64,000 nucleotides of DNA from Pieris napi. Its lineage: Eukaryota; Arthropoda; Insecta; Lepidoptera; Pieridae. Made by a program: the position numbers and the translations under genes. Below, piece by piece: positions 1-12,800 of this stretch. Below the pieces are notes generated by a model. That model made no database searches and was not told where the DNA came from. It worked only from the letters and a program-made list of their open reading frames with translations. The DNA lies in assembly GCF_905475465.1 (NCBI RefSeq), contig NC_062245.1:9238001-9302000 (forward strand), written 5' to 3'. Every line of letters begins with the position of its first letter. Position 1 is the first letter of the stretch.

Positions 1-2402
1 CCTATTTATAATTTAGGAATATTTAAATCGTTGCAATTTTTGCTTATTTTCCCCGAAACTACTGGAATGTGTTCTCGAATAATACGAAATTGGTTGTTAT
101 TGTTTATGGATTGGTGCAACATATTAGAAGAGCGAGATTGTGTAATTTTTGTGAATATTAAGGACCATATTATTTCAATTCATATTGCTAATCTATTTAC
201 TGTTTTAAGGGTTTTTTAATAATCCAAAGTATTTACAATACTTAATACGCAATCAATTTTGTAAGAATTCAAAATACAGCGTAGGATTACAACAAATACG
301 TTTTTGATGTGTAAAATAATATATTTATTTAATATTTTAAATTTCCATATACAGTGTAACCTCTTTATAATGTCGTTCGTTATAACGAAAATCTCTCTCT
401 CGTAAAAATAACTTAAATTTATTTGGTTTAACCCAATACCCACACATTAATTCTTCGAAACCTATCTATAATGAATGCAAATGCTCGGTCCCTTGAAATT
501 CGCTATAAAGAGTTTACACTTTATTTTTAATGTATTTCAGCATCTCAGTGGTAAAATATTTTAGTTTATATGATTTTTACAGTTACAAATATTTTTCATA
601 ATATAAAACATTCTCAATCTATTTCAAAATTAAATATCAACCAGGTGCCGTTTTAAGAATCGGAAGTAAGTACAAATGTCAATTGTCATCTCTCACACGA
701 CCCGTTAAATATAAAGTTTCTAAGTTCAAGAGTGAATGCGATAAAAACATCGTGTTATTCCTCTCCAATAAGTGTCCATGCGTTCTTTGCAATGCCAAAT
801 GTTGGCGTGTTGAAATGTTCAAGTCGTTTGTTTATGGTTTGTATTTCGTGTACCTTAAACTTTTCTATTTCTCGTTGCACCAATCAGTATTCATAAATAA
901 TCGAAAATACTTTATTAATAACAACTGAATGTTTGCATTTGTTACAGCATTTTTGTACTTTTGCATTTTATTATTTATATGCAAGCTAAGCTTCAATAGA
1001 ATTTTATTTTTGTATAACAATTAAGGCCAAGTATTTTATTTTAATTCCATTATTATATTAACTTTTGTTCATACGATATTGTGCGTATTTTGCTTCTAAT
1101 GCAATGGCAATAAGATTATGTTAGCTTGGTCTTAGTAACTATATTTGAAATATAGTACAGGGTATGAACATATACAGTATTTTAATGAAGTTATAGATAG
1201 ATAAATGTATTTGTTTTAATATTCCAAAATTCTATATATTTAATGTGATTCAGCATCTCTGTGGTAAAAATATTATTTTTATATGATTTATAATTAGTGA
1301 AATTATAATATTTTTAGTGCCTTCCTCAATCTTAATGTAATAAATATTGTAATTATATGTTTGTCTTGTTTATAGACTTAATATTATTGTTCTTTATTCA
1401 CAGTTCTGTGAAAATTATTAAATGTGTAAAAAATTAATTTGTTTTGTTTAAAATTTGTACTTGATATAGGAAGGACCCTATAAAGAAGAATTGATCCATG
1501 GTACTTGTGTATAAAGGATCAAATTAAACAATTGCTTCAAATAGAGTTGTCTTTATTGATAATTAAGTACAGTGAAGTCTTATTCCAAGGAACATAATAG
1601 TATTTAGCAGATCGTAATTTGTACCAAAAAATTATAAATATGTCAAAATTTTTGACATACGACACCGACGACATACTATAAGTGGGATTACGACAAAACA
1701 CTCATCGAGGTTTTGCTTGATAGGAGATTATTATGGGCAAGAAACAAAGCTAGGATAGTATTAATACTATACTGGCTTTGTTGACCCAACTTCTTTTATA
1801 CAAAACTTATTAAACTAAATAGAGAAATATTCGATTATACGATAAATAAAGTTCTTTAGACGTACAAGATTAAAATCCTATTACATTTTTGTGAAATTCA
1901 TATCGAAACTAAATTTTAAAATTATTTATGTCGAATTTATAATTATTTACTGTATAAACGCGATGACAGTTATTATAAATTCCACTTAAATAATTCTTAT
2001 AACCTTCTGATTCAAGTGTGGTAAATAAATATATTTTTTTTACTTTCTTGCATACGCTAAATATATATTATATATTTAGTACATTTTGCTATAACTGCAT
2101 AGCAGAAATTACCTAAGCCTTCCCTTAATGTAATCGGTGGCCAGCTTTCTAAATGCAATATTATGCGATGTACAGAGTATTCACTTGGCAGTTTATTGCT
2201 GAAATAAAAACTACAAAATACTTTTATAAAATTACTAATATCAAAAGAATTGGTTGCATTGATTACATTCATACAACGTAATGCTTACAGTAGGTAAAAG
2301 ATTGTGTTAATGCTACATTAAATATATACCCTATCTTTAACTAAAATCATAATTACAATTAAAAATATATTTCCTAGTATCCGACGTGTGTGATTCAAAA
2401 CG
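1..2402. other. AT-rich flank, no gene seen
   Basis: Only short chance ORFs. It holds a pogo-type MITE at 352-521, two related copies of a roughly 45-bp sequence (about 535-580 and 1250-1295, both starting cagcatctc), and an imperfect hairpin around 1744-1780 centred on atagtattaatactat. Nothing else stands out. Confidence 0.6.
352..521. mobile_element. pogo/Tigger-like MITE
   Basis: The left end CAGTGTAACCTCTTTATA and the reverse complement of the right end (AAGTGTAAACTCTTTATA) form an imperfect terminal inverted repeat. The 170-bp unit is flanked on both sides by TA (350-351 and 522-523), as expected for Tc1/mariner/pogo insertions. No coding capacity. Confidence 0.55.
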
Positions 2403-3271
2403 TATAGCGCTTTTCATGAAAGAAGTCCCGCGGTGATTTTTGGAACTAAATTTGACAGGTCGGCAATGTTGTCATTCGTCGATGTTATCAAATTCGTTTG
2501 TTGTGGTATATTTTTGTGAATTTTGAACTAGCTTAGTGCATTTTAAATATTGATTACAATGCCAAAAGTTGTAAAAAGTTCGGCTCGAGAAATTATATTA
2601 AAGGTGAAAGAGTTCTGTGAAGCGGAACATAAGAATCAAGGTGTTTTAATACCACTAAACAATGTTCGGAAGAGAATTGCCGCCATAACAGGTACTTTTT
2701 AGAGTTGCCATTTAATATTTTTTTGCTGTATTGATGGGACTTTTATGATATAAATTAGTTTTTGCGACAAAATTGAACAAATACATAACGTGATGAAACT
2801 AGGTAACTGAAATTAAAACATATATTACATATTACATAACCATTATAAACTTAAAGTTATTATTATTTTTATATTGTTCATAATTTAATTGCAGGTGTGT
2901 CAGAGAAAACTGTAACAAGAATTACAAACGAAGGTATAACAGCGGTGTGTACTTCGAAAAAAATTGTAACCCAACAATTATGCAATTATAATCTCTGAAT
3001 CCTCTGAATAAAAAATTGTATTGCTTTTCTTTACCCTATTTTCTCATCTTTTCCCTGTAAGTAGGTAGAACACCGCTTATATGTATTAGTAAATAAAAAT
3101 ATACTTTTTACATAACAGAAATATTGTTTCATCGAAGTATGCAGAAAATAATATTACTTGATAAATTACATCTGCTAAATGTAAATAAAATAGGTAAATT
3201 TTTTACTCATAAATTACGTCTTGCGATTGCAGCGCCACGTCTGGGGGACTTCTTTCATGAAAAGGACTATA
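2403..3271. mobile_element. DNA transposon, internally deleted, with 27-bp TIRs
   Basis: Positions 2403-2429 (tatag, two variable bases, then CTTTTCATGAAAGAAGTCCC) recur inverted at 3245-3271, delimiting an 869-bp unit. It contains the small spliced ORF at 2559-2998. No transposase catalytic domain fits in the space, so this is probably a deletion derivative that kept only the DNA-binding N-terminus. Confidence 0.65.
2559..2998 (+). CDS. Transposon-borne helix-turn-helix N-terminal fragment, two exons
   Basis: Exon 2559-2691 starts MPKVVKSSAREIILKVKEFC; ACAG|GTACTT donor. After an AT-rich intron ending TTGCAG, exon 2895-2998 continues in frame to TGA, giving 78 residues. The segment RKRIAAITGVSEKTVTRI has the spacing of a helix-turn-helix, the arrangement seen at the N-terminus of DDE transposases carried by insect elements. 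The rest of the protein is missing. It lies between matched terminal inverted repeats, so I read it as transposon coding sequence and not a host gene. Exact superfamily not determined; expression unknown. Confidence 0.6.
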
Positions 3272-3887
3272 GATTATATTATCATCGTCGTCCATTACTC
3301 ATTTGCAAATAAAAAATGAGATACCAATTTTACCCTTATGCAAGTGAACTCATCTTTCTATTGTTGTCCTAGCCCACATTAGAACAAATTAAAAATATTG
3401 CTTGGTAATTGTTGAACGCATTTAACAATAGCATCTGACATTGGGACTTTGTGTTATTAGAATAAAAAGTTAACAAATCGTGAAAAACATACTAAATCGA
3501 CCACAACCATTTATTAAAAACAATGCAATTGATAAAACGTGTTTTATATAATATATATCCCTAAGAATTTATTATCTACCAAATATTCCATTCAATAAAA
3601 TACAACTATGAAAATATATACATATATATTTCAATCATCCATAGTTTTAATTTAGTGCATTAATCTGTTTATGCACTTCAAAGATAAGACTATCACAAAC
3701 GACAAATCACGATTGTGAGATTTAATCCCACTATTACAAATACTTGATTACAACCACAATTTTCAAATACGAAGATATAGATTTCAAGAAAACTACCGTC
3801 CTATTTGACAAAAAATTTTGGACCTAGATTATTTATTTAAAAATTAACTACAGTGCAGGAGATTAAAATTGTCTCATAATCGAGTAT
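3272..3887. other. 3' flank / probable 3' UTR of parcas
   Basis: Sequence downstream of the parcas stop on the minus strand. The first AATAAA on that strand lies at about 3830-3838, roughly 50 nt past the stop. No other feature seen. Confidence 0.5.
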
Positions 3888-6800
3888 TTAACTATTATCA
3901 CTATCAGTTACAGTGGAACTGGTCATTCTGATTACTGGATTTTGAGTGGAATCACTGGAGTCGCATTCCACCATCAAAATATCATCAGGACTGTCGTTTC
4001 TATCAGAATTGCTCTCAGTGTACGTTCCAGTAGGAGATTTATCTTCGATAACCGCTTTGAGATAAGATTCTCTATCCATTATGGATGCATCACGGGCCAA
4101 GGCCAGGACGTCTAAAGACATCATACTTTTAGATTTATCACTGGTAAGAGGGCCAGGATTATCATAAATTGCTTCGCGGCTTCTGGACTTCATTCTTGAT
4201 AGATTTATTTTTGGTGCATTTGTGCTTGTCGATGGAGCGCTAGCGTTTTTAGGTAAAGTTAACTTTGATTTCTTTTGTTGGTTATTCTCTTTCATCATGA
4301 GGAGTTGGTCCAGTTTGTTAATAGTTTCATTTAACTCTTGAGCCCATGCGTCGTCTGTTTCTATGTCTCTGTCTATAGGTTTTGCTGCTAGTTCCCTGAC
4401 ACGCATTCTGAGTTCCTGTAAACTGGTATCTTCGTCTTTATCCATTTCAAGTAAGGTTTCGTCGTTTACTGGGTCTTTTTCTGCTCCGACTCCCGGTTCT
4501 CTTGGTCCTACCGGTATAAAATCTTTGCCAGGAGGATAATCACCTCTGCGCTTGTGAATTTCTTCAGATATTTCCTCTAAAGCTTTGAGAGATTTCGAGT
4601 AGCGGTATTTGGCGTCCGCAATCATACGTTGAAGCTTCTCAATTTTTTCATTTTGCATCTGCAGTTGTTCGTCACACAGTTTCTTTTCATCGAAGTAAAT
4701 TCTCGATTTTACAATGTTACGTTTAAGATTATCTTCTAGTTGTGTCACCTTAAAATATATTTAATTTATTAATCCATAGTTAATACTAACCGATATTGTC
4801 TAAATGATCAAGTATGCATCATATAAAGTTACCTTTCTTTCTGCGGCTATGTAGGCAGCAGCTTTTTTCTGATGTTCGCGACCACTTTCCGCTTTCCTCT
4901 TTTCGGCATCCATGACCTGAAAATTATACGAACTTCTAAGTAATTTTTTCTAATTTATTTAACTTGAATTGATCTATAAATTTGAATACCTTGATGATGG
5001 CATGGTTGAGCACTTCCTGCCAGTTGCTATCAAACTGCCACTCGTCTTGTTTGCTTACAAAGCGCTGTTCCGCTAAAGTGACTGTTTCCTTCGCGGCAGC
5101 GTGCAATTCTAAAAAATAGAAAATCCAAAATATTAAGAATTATTCTGTAGGGACCTACCCAAAAATATTTTTACAACGTCTAACATGGGAATTTTGTTTG
5201 AAGGTTTATTTCAAGTTCAGAGTCCAGATAATATAAATATCACTGATCCGTCATCGCATTGATATTGTACAGACCATTATAGGATGTAGGAATTAAAGAA
5301 ATATATATTATGAATACAAAATATGCATACATAAATTCCAAATCAAATTCATAAAGTATATTCACACTATCTATATTCTGTTTTAAATACATGTGTTATC
5401 ACAACGAGTGTTTGTCCGGGCGATATCTGTGTAGCAACAAAATTGTAACATTACAAAAGTCAACCGTCATAATAGATTGGCAACGCCCATTGCGCTAGCC
5501 TAGTCGTAATCGTGCTGATCCTGAAGTCCTACGTTCGAGGTCTGTAAATAAAACGGGCGTAACATAGGACACAGGCGTCTTATAAATAAAAATGATCAAT
5601 TGAGACACAATAATGTCCACCCTACATCACATCGGAAGGCTATGGACACATTAAACTATAATAAAAAAAAAGTGTGTGTACAAAGTAGACATGTCAGAAG
5701 TGAAACTTCAGTGGCAAACTAATCTTGAAGTGTTCATATTTATACAAATCTAATATCTCATAAATAATAAATAATGTGACGGTAAATTTTTTTCCAAACC
5801 CGATAAAGAAGTTTCACTTCAATAATTAGCCCTTTATACATCCGCATTTTATTGACATACATTATACATAAAAAAATATGTAGAATTTTACTACTCTTAA
5901 GATGCGGCCCCTGTCAGGGAGAAAGCCTCCTTCACACATGAAATTAGTATCACGAAAATTACGAACAAAAAGAAATCTAAATCAATTGTAAGGGCAATTG
6001 TTCTATCATAGCACTTTCACATTGGTATATTAACCTTATAAATTCCTAGCCTATTAGTATGCAAACAAAGAACTATAGAAACGGGTACTACACCTTTTTA
6101 TTAAACAAGCCTTTCTTGTTTTCCATGTAAGGATAGGTGTACTTAGTAGTTAATTAAGGTTCGTGGCCAGAAATTTATAAGCAGAAAAAGTGAAGTGTTG
6201 ACTTCACTTATTCTACCCAATGAAGTAAAGACATTTATCTGTCCATTTCAGTATTATCTTTCGGCAAGTGGTGTTTGCCTTCTGAATTAACGAAGTCGAA
6301 TGAATCGTTGCTTGGCAGAGATCGCATTTACCACAACTGCTGGAAACAAAGTTCCCCCTTCCTATACGAAACAATAAATATTGTTTCTCTATGTATCGAA
6401 CACACTTTGCGAGTAGTTATAATACATTTTAATGTATTGCTTTCTTCTTTGTTAATTTATTGTTGACGGGTGTATATAAAACTGAGATGCAACATAAACA
6501 CGCAATTCTATATAGTTTCTACTATCTCTATATCCATTTTAATAATATACTGATTACGTAACCACGGTGAGAAGTACCGTGTAAATTGATGTTAATTTAT
6601 AACGCAGACGCTCATATAGATCATGTATCAGTGATGTTATCATTGTAAGTATACAATACTGCTCTCACGTACAGTATTTATCAATCTCTAACAAGTAGAT
6701 TTTCATATCTATTAAACTATGTAACCAGACAATTTCGTCTATTATTTTGTTTTGATGTCAGTCTTCATATAGGAAGATATAGAAACATTCTTTACATATT

Positions 6801-9800
6801 TTATTTTTATAGCACTACTGTGCAAGAAATATTTCACGTATTTTGATTTATTTGAGTGCATCATATTGTTCAACTGACAACATAAATAACTATATATTAT
6901 CTAAATGACCTACGTCTCACATTATAGATATACCTTAGTTCTGTCCTTGTAACATTGTGAAGTACCTCTATGTACTAATTATATTTAAGTAAAATGATAA
7001 CAAAATTTTTATGCGAGATAATTAATTACGGATTTTTTTGTGTATTCTAACTTAACGAAAACCTACCTATACGAAGCAGCGTGTAAGTACAAAGCATATA
7101 TAGATTGAAAAGCTTGATAATATATTATTCTAAAGTACTCGACCATACCTTTGTGACATGCATGAGAGCGTAACAGCTGTGCACTAACGCCTGTCCTTAT
7201 GTCAATTATATCCGTTAAACCGCTACATACACTATATATTGTTTATTTTACTTTATGAATATTATTCCTGATCGTATAAGAAGACGTGTACAGACCAAAG
7301 TATTAAACGCTTACCTACGTGAAACGGGGTGAAAAATTACACGCAACAATTATAACAAATATTTGAAGATTTTGTGATATTTTGTGACTTTGTTAATAAG
7401 TTGGTTTAAAATATGTAAGATTTAATTCAATGAATGAATTATAGTGTTATTATCTAGTAAAACGTTCGAATCTCAACGCAGACGCCGAGCGTTTGAACCA
7501 AATTACTTTATACTATATATGAAGTAAACATTTGCTTGTACGGAAAAACTTGAAATGTATTAGATCTGGCATGTCTTCTAGAAATCACATAGATCCAGTA
7601 GGCTGGCTACCTACTTGCTACAAAGAAAAGCAACGCAGAAAACTATCTTATCTGGGTGCTGCAAGACTTTAATTTAACTGGTTAGATTAATTTTGTCATC
7701 ATACAAATAAACACGAAGATAGTACATATCTTATTGTAACGGTAGAGCGCGTAGCAGAATGATACACACGAATGAATTATGAAAAAGTGTAAATAGCACT
7801 ATCTAATCTAAGTGCAAATTGTTTGTTTCCTGTGGGGGCCGCGCACTTGACTGATGAAGGACAGCTGGTCAAGGTTACATTCAGGTTGCAAAGGCTCATC
7901 TATGTTAACCAAATTCAAACATTTCGTCTTCTATCCTGAACACCCTTTAAAATAAAAAAGTGCGTGCGTACAAAGTACACATGTCAGAAGTGAAACTTCT
8001 TTGTAAATTAATTATTACTAAGCTAAAAGCCCCAATAGATGATCATGTACCAGTATATAATAGCTCCATGTATTTGTATACCTATATTTGTGAATATATA
8101 TATACAAATTGAAAATAAACGAAATTCTATTTTTTAAATTAAAATTTCGTAAAGAGAATTTATGAAATATGTATTTTACGTTCGCCCTTTATCACTCTCT
8201 CTCAATCGCTCTACATAGCTCTCTCACTTTTCTTCGACAGACGCTAATATTATTATTATTGCATTTCATCTTCTACTTCAAAAATGAAATGAAGCGTTTC
8301 GTTTGATTGTTTAATAATCTCTCCAATCAAGCGACCTGATTCGTCCTTCTGTTAGACCAATCACAAACAAACGAATCGCGCCTTCGTTTCTGACTTTTTA
8401 TTTTCACCCCATATAAATCTTTGTAACATGTCAATGACGCTACTTACCACTAGCTCGTTGAAATTGCACAGCACCCCGTTGACATTCAGCGCGAGCGTTA
8501 GCAGCGGCTGCAACAGCGTCGTAGTAGGGCCGAGATTTGTCCACACAGGTTCCTAGACGTTTTGTTAAAGCTTGTAGACGGCGCGATGTCTCATTTAAAA
8601 GCAGGTGAAATGTTTTCACTGATTCCTGAAAATAGGGAGATCATTACGATATATTTTTATATCATAAACAGTTCGAATTCCTTATCAAAATCACATTTAT
8701 TACATTTGATAGCGCTTACTAGTAAATTTTAACAACTTCAGGTTCTTCAAAATAAATAAATTAAAATCTTCTTTTTAATACTACTCTTACTTCCACTAAC
8801 AATCTATACTTTGACACAAAATTTATGAACATTAAGTAACTGTATAAATACACAACGTACATTATAGTTTAAAAAAAATTTACCAACTACACACAAATGC
8901 AATAACAGCGTACGACGACGGTGGCATTTTTTACTTTTTTAATATAAAAAATATTTTATGTATTATTTCTTTTCTCATGTAAGCGACATGTATGTTTTTA
9001 ATATGAATATACTTCTTGTGAGCATAAAAAATCAACGTATCTCTGTATGTCTACAGGCATAGTTGTAGCTTTGCAGCTTTGTATTTTACGATATTCTAGT
9101 ACACAACTCAATATTGTATGTATAGCTAGTACCAGCGCTATGTTCATATTGTATGCTCCCCGTGCTTTCAATCGACGCGGAATTCATGTCAATCATAACG
9201 GGTGCAATTGACCCTAACAAACGTGTGTACTGTGCGCAAACACAGTTTCATCATTCAATTCAATCAATTGGCATCTATTAGTCAATAGATTAGGCAAGAT
9301 AGGAGCTTTGTATTACATTATGACTACAACCCAAGGAAGGAAAAATATAGGAAAGTAATAAATGTGTACAATAATGTAAATAAAAAATAAAAAAATTAAT
9401 ACAGCGTCACGGTACCTACATAGAGACGGACTGAAATTTTTCTGGCTAATGTCAGAGATAGAGTCGTGGTTGAAAACGTTTCACGTTACACTATAATAGA
9501 TAATTTATTAGTCTATAATAAACTAAGTAACTAGGGACAGAAGCTACATAAATCACGACAATTTCAAAGTTAGGTTAGATATATGATGAAGAAGTACTTA
9601 TTGAAGAGAGTTTCATAGCCTTGCCGCGGAGAACTGAATAATTGATTTTTAAAAAGCTTACATTATTACTTCGAAAAGTTATATGGTGTAGGTACATCAT
9701 CAGTATGAATTACGGAATTGCACCTTCTAAAAGAATATATTAGTCACTATAAAAATCTAAATAATCCGAATAAAATTTCAAGATTTCTTTCGAATTCTCT

Positions 9801-12800
9801 AAGATTATTAGAAATGACCTTTTACACACTCTTTAAAAATGTAATGTCTCTTCTCCTAAAAAAACGATTAAAGGACTGGTTCATGAACACACCTTACGCA
9901 GTGTTGGAGATGCTTCTGAGACCTAATATGTACTTAGTTACACATTTCACTCACACGCTCACTCCACTCACTCACTCACACGCCACCCACACACTTACTC
10001 ATTCACTAACATGCACTCACACACTCACTCATGCACAGGCGTGTTGAAAACAGTTGAAAAAAAACAAAAATAATTTTAAAATATGTAATTAAATTATATA
10101 TCTTTATGGAATTTTCTATTAAGTTTCTTATGGAGGAGCTGGGAACCCTGACACAGGTATTTCTTTACTTAAAAGGGCTCCAAATCTTACACATTATAAT
10201 TTGTTGTCAAATGAAAAAACACTTTTTTATTTTATAGTGTATGTATCATGGAAGGTTACACATATATAGGTTATACCATCACGCTACGACCGAATTAATG
10301 AGGTTAAAAACGCGGGGAACCGGTAATTGCATATCTAAGGAACGATGCAACTCAACAACAAAGTTCAATTAGACTTATTCTCGACAAATATGTAAGTAGG
10401 AATATAAAAGATCTCTTATATTAGAAATCATTTTTATGTTACGCAAAATCTGGCATAGATACGAGCATGTATTAATTAATAAACAGGATCCATTGGTCCA
10501 CAGCTTGAGTTAGGACACACCGACGACCTCTTATCTAACTAATCCATTATAAATTGTTCCTTCATCCATCTTTTTCATTCACGCTTTCATTTAGGGTTGT
10601 TCGTTTCAGTCTTTCATTCATACACACACACAATCACACAGTCATCATCATATACATATTATTTTTCACTACCATCGTTTTAAAACCAATTGTGTTAGTT
10701 ATTTTGTTAAAACATTGTTAATTAAAGAAGGAGCGAAGCTTCGCTGTCACATGTCTTACTTCCCTAGTAAAGGCCTCAATCAGAGTTCCCTCTTTGTATA
10801 ATAGATAAATAAATAAAGATTTATTTATCTATCTATTATACCTCAGGGTCGCATGCCGATGTGTGACCATCATACAATACAATAAATACACAACTCATTC
10901 CTCTACACATCTCAAATGCATTCATTACAGGTACATAACAGGGATAGCAAACTGGAATAACGTGAAACAGGATTCCTTTCATCTCGTTATGCAACAGTTC
11001 ACTCAGCGTACGAGTTAATGTAGGTAAACGCTCTTTGCTAACAAATTGATTTGACCTACATTGATAGTCTAAAAAGACAAACATACAATAGTATGGCAAC
11101 TGGCTTGTGCTGGCCGTTCAAGGGAAAACATCATTGGAGACCTTACTAATATTAATTAAATCCAATTGTTATTCGTGTCCTTTATAGCATTTATTTATAA
11201 GTATTAAATGTTATAGTATAAAATAACATTATTTTTTAATAGATGTGCTACAATAAAAATCATACTGTATCTAGGGTTGACTTTATTGTAAATTTTATCG
11301 AATTAAACGTGTAGTTTTTCTCGTATAACAACAGATTATTTAAACATATGAGATTAAAATTAAACACAGACAAGCTTCCGAAATCCATAGCATATCCCTT
11401 GATCAGAACTATGGGTTCTTATTAATAAGGCAATTAAGAACAATATTGTACAAGTGAAGTAGGGCGACCCACATCTGATATTAATTAAAAGCGAGCTAAT
11501 CGTATAGCTATAGTTAATTATATCTAGATCAAATTGACAAGACACGCGAGCATTTTCACACATTACTTTTTAATGTTATTACAATGATAACATCAACAAC
11601 TACTATGATCAAGTATTTATATGAATTATTATGTTTGAAATGAATTGAATTTCTCTTCAGTTTATGTTACGTTCATAATAATTACTTAAAAATAAACTCA
11701 ACTCTCAAGGACGTTCTGAAAGCGTAAATTATCAGTTTCGAATAGATTTTTTTAAAATTAGAAGCTGGATTATAAATTTATAAAATACGTTATTTAATTA
11801 AAATCAGAAAAACCAAAAAAGCAACATCGATTTATTTTAATTGTACCCAATACGAAATCCGGTTTGTTACATAAGTTTACATCAAAATATATCTTTGATA
11901 AAACTCGTCACTATGACGTCAAAGAAATAAGTCGTTAAGATGATATACTTTGCTACCGGATGTTCCAACTACCTTGAGGACTTTCATTGCTAGTACTTCC
12001 GTATTAAACGTATTGTGTGGAATTTAACTACGTATAACTTTGTATTGACTCAACGAACATGAAGTCTCGACGGTGACCTTTTATCTTCTATATTTAAACC
12101 ACAAAAGAAACAAACACAAAAATATTGTGCGTAAAATCCCGTTTCAAGTTAGTACTAGCATGAACCAAACAATATTAAAAATATATACAAACGTAACATA
12201 TACCATGTGTTACCTACTTAGTCGACAAGCTGCCTTGTTTTTCCGTTGAAACATTATACAGTATATTAATTTTTAATCCAATTTCTCATAAACCTTTTAT
12301 AAGCGAACCCCCGCATTACACTTCACGTTACATAACATGATGCAGCATTTTCATACAACAAAATTCGACGGCGACTCATTTAGAAAAGGCTATACGTAAG
12401 CTATTTCATAACACACTGCTATGCGGACAGACAGTATGGCTACTAAGCAACTGTACATGAGATCATATACGTTTACGATTGTATAGCAATTATACATTGA
12501 TAAATTTAAAAAAAAAATAGATTATTTTGTACCCAATTGATTGATTACTGTTAATCCTATCATGTCCTATCAACAGTTTTGTCTTTATCGTTTTAGTGAC
12601 ATGTGGCAGATATAGAAAGCTGATAAGCTCACATACAATTTTCACTGTAACCTAAATACGCCAAGCATTTCTGCATATGGAAATCAGTTTTTAGTTCGAC
12701 AGTTAAAATCTAGGGTATTATACGAAACTTTGCAAAGAATCCAAAAAGTAGGCTAGTATTTATACTTGAATACCTGATATATCCAAAGCCAAGGGCTCCG

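Noticed and set aside
9718..10047. 109-codon ORF ending in a Thr/His/Leu run
   Set aside because: Second half is translation of the CACTCA simple repeat, and the first codon is TTG.
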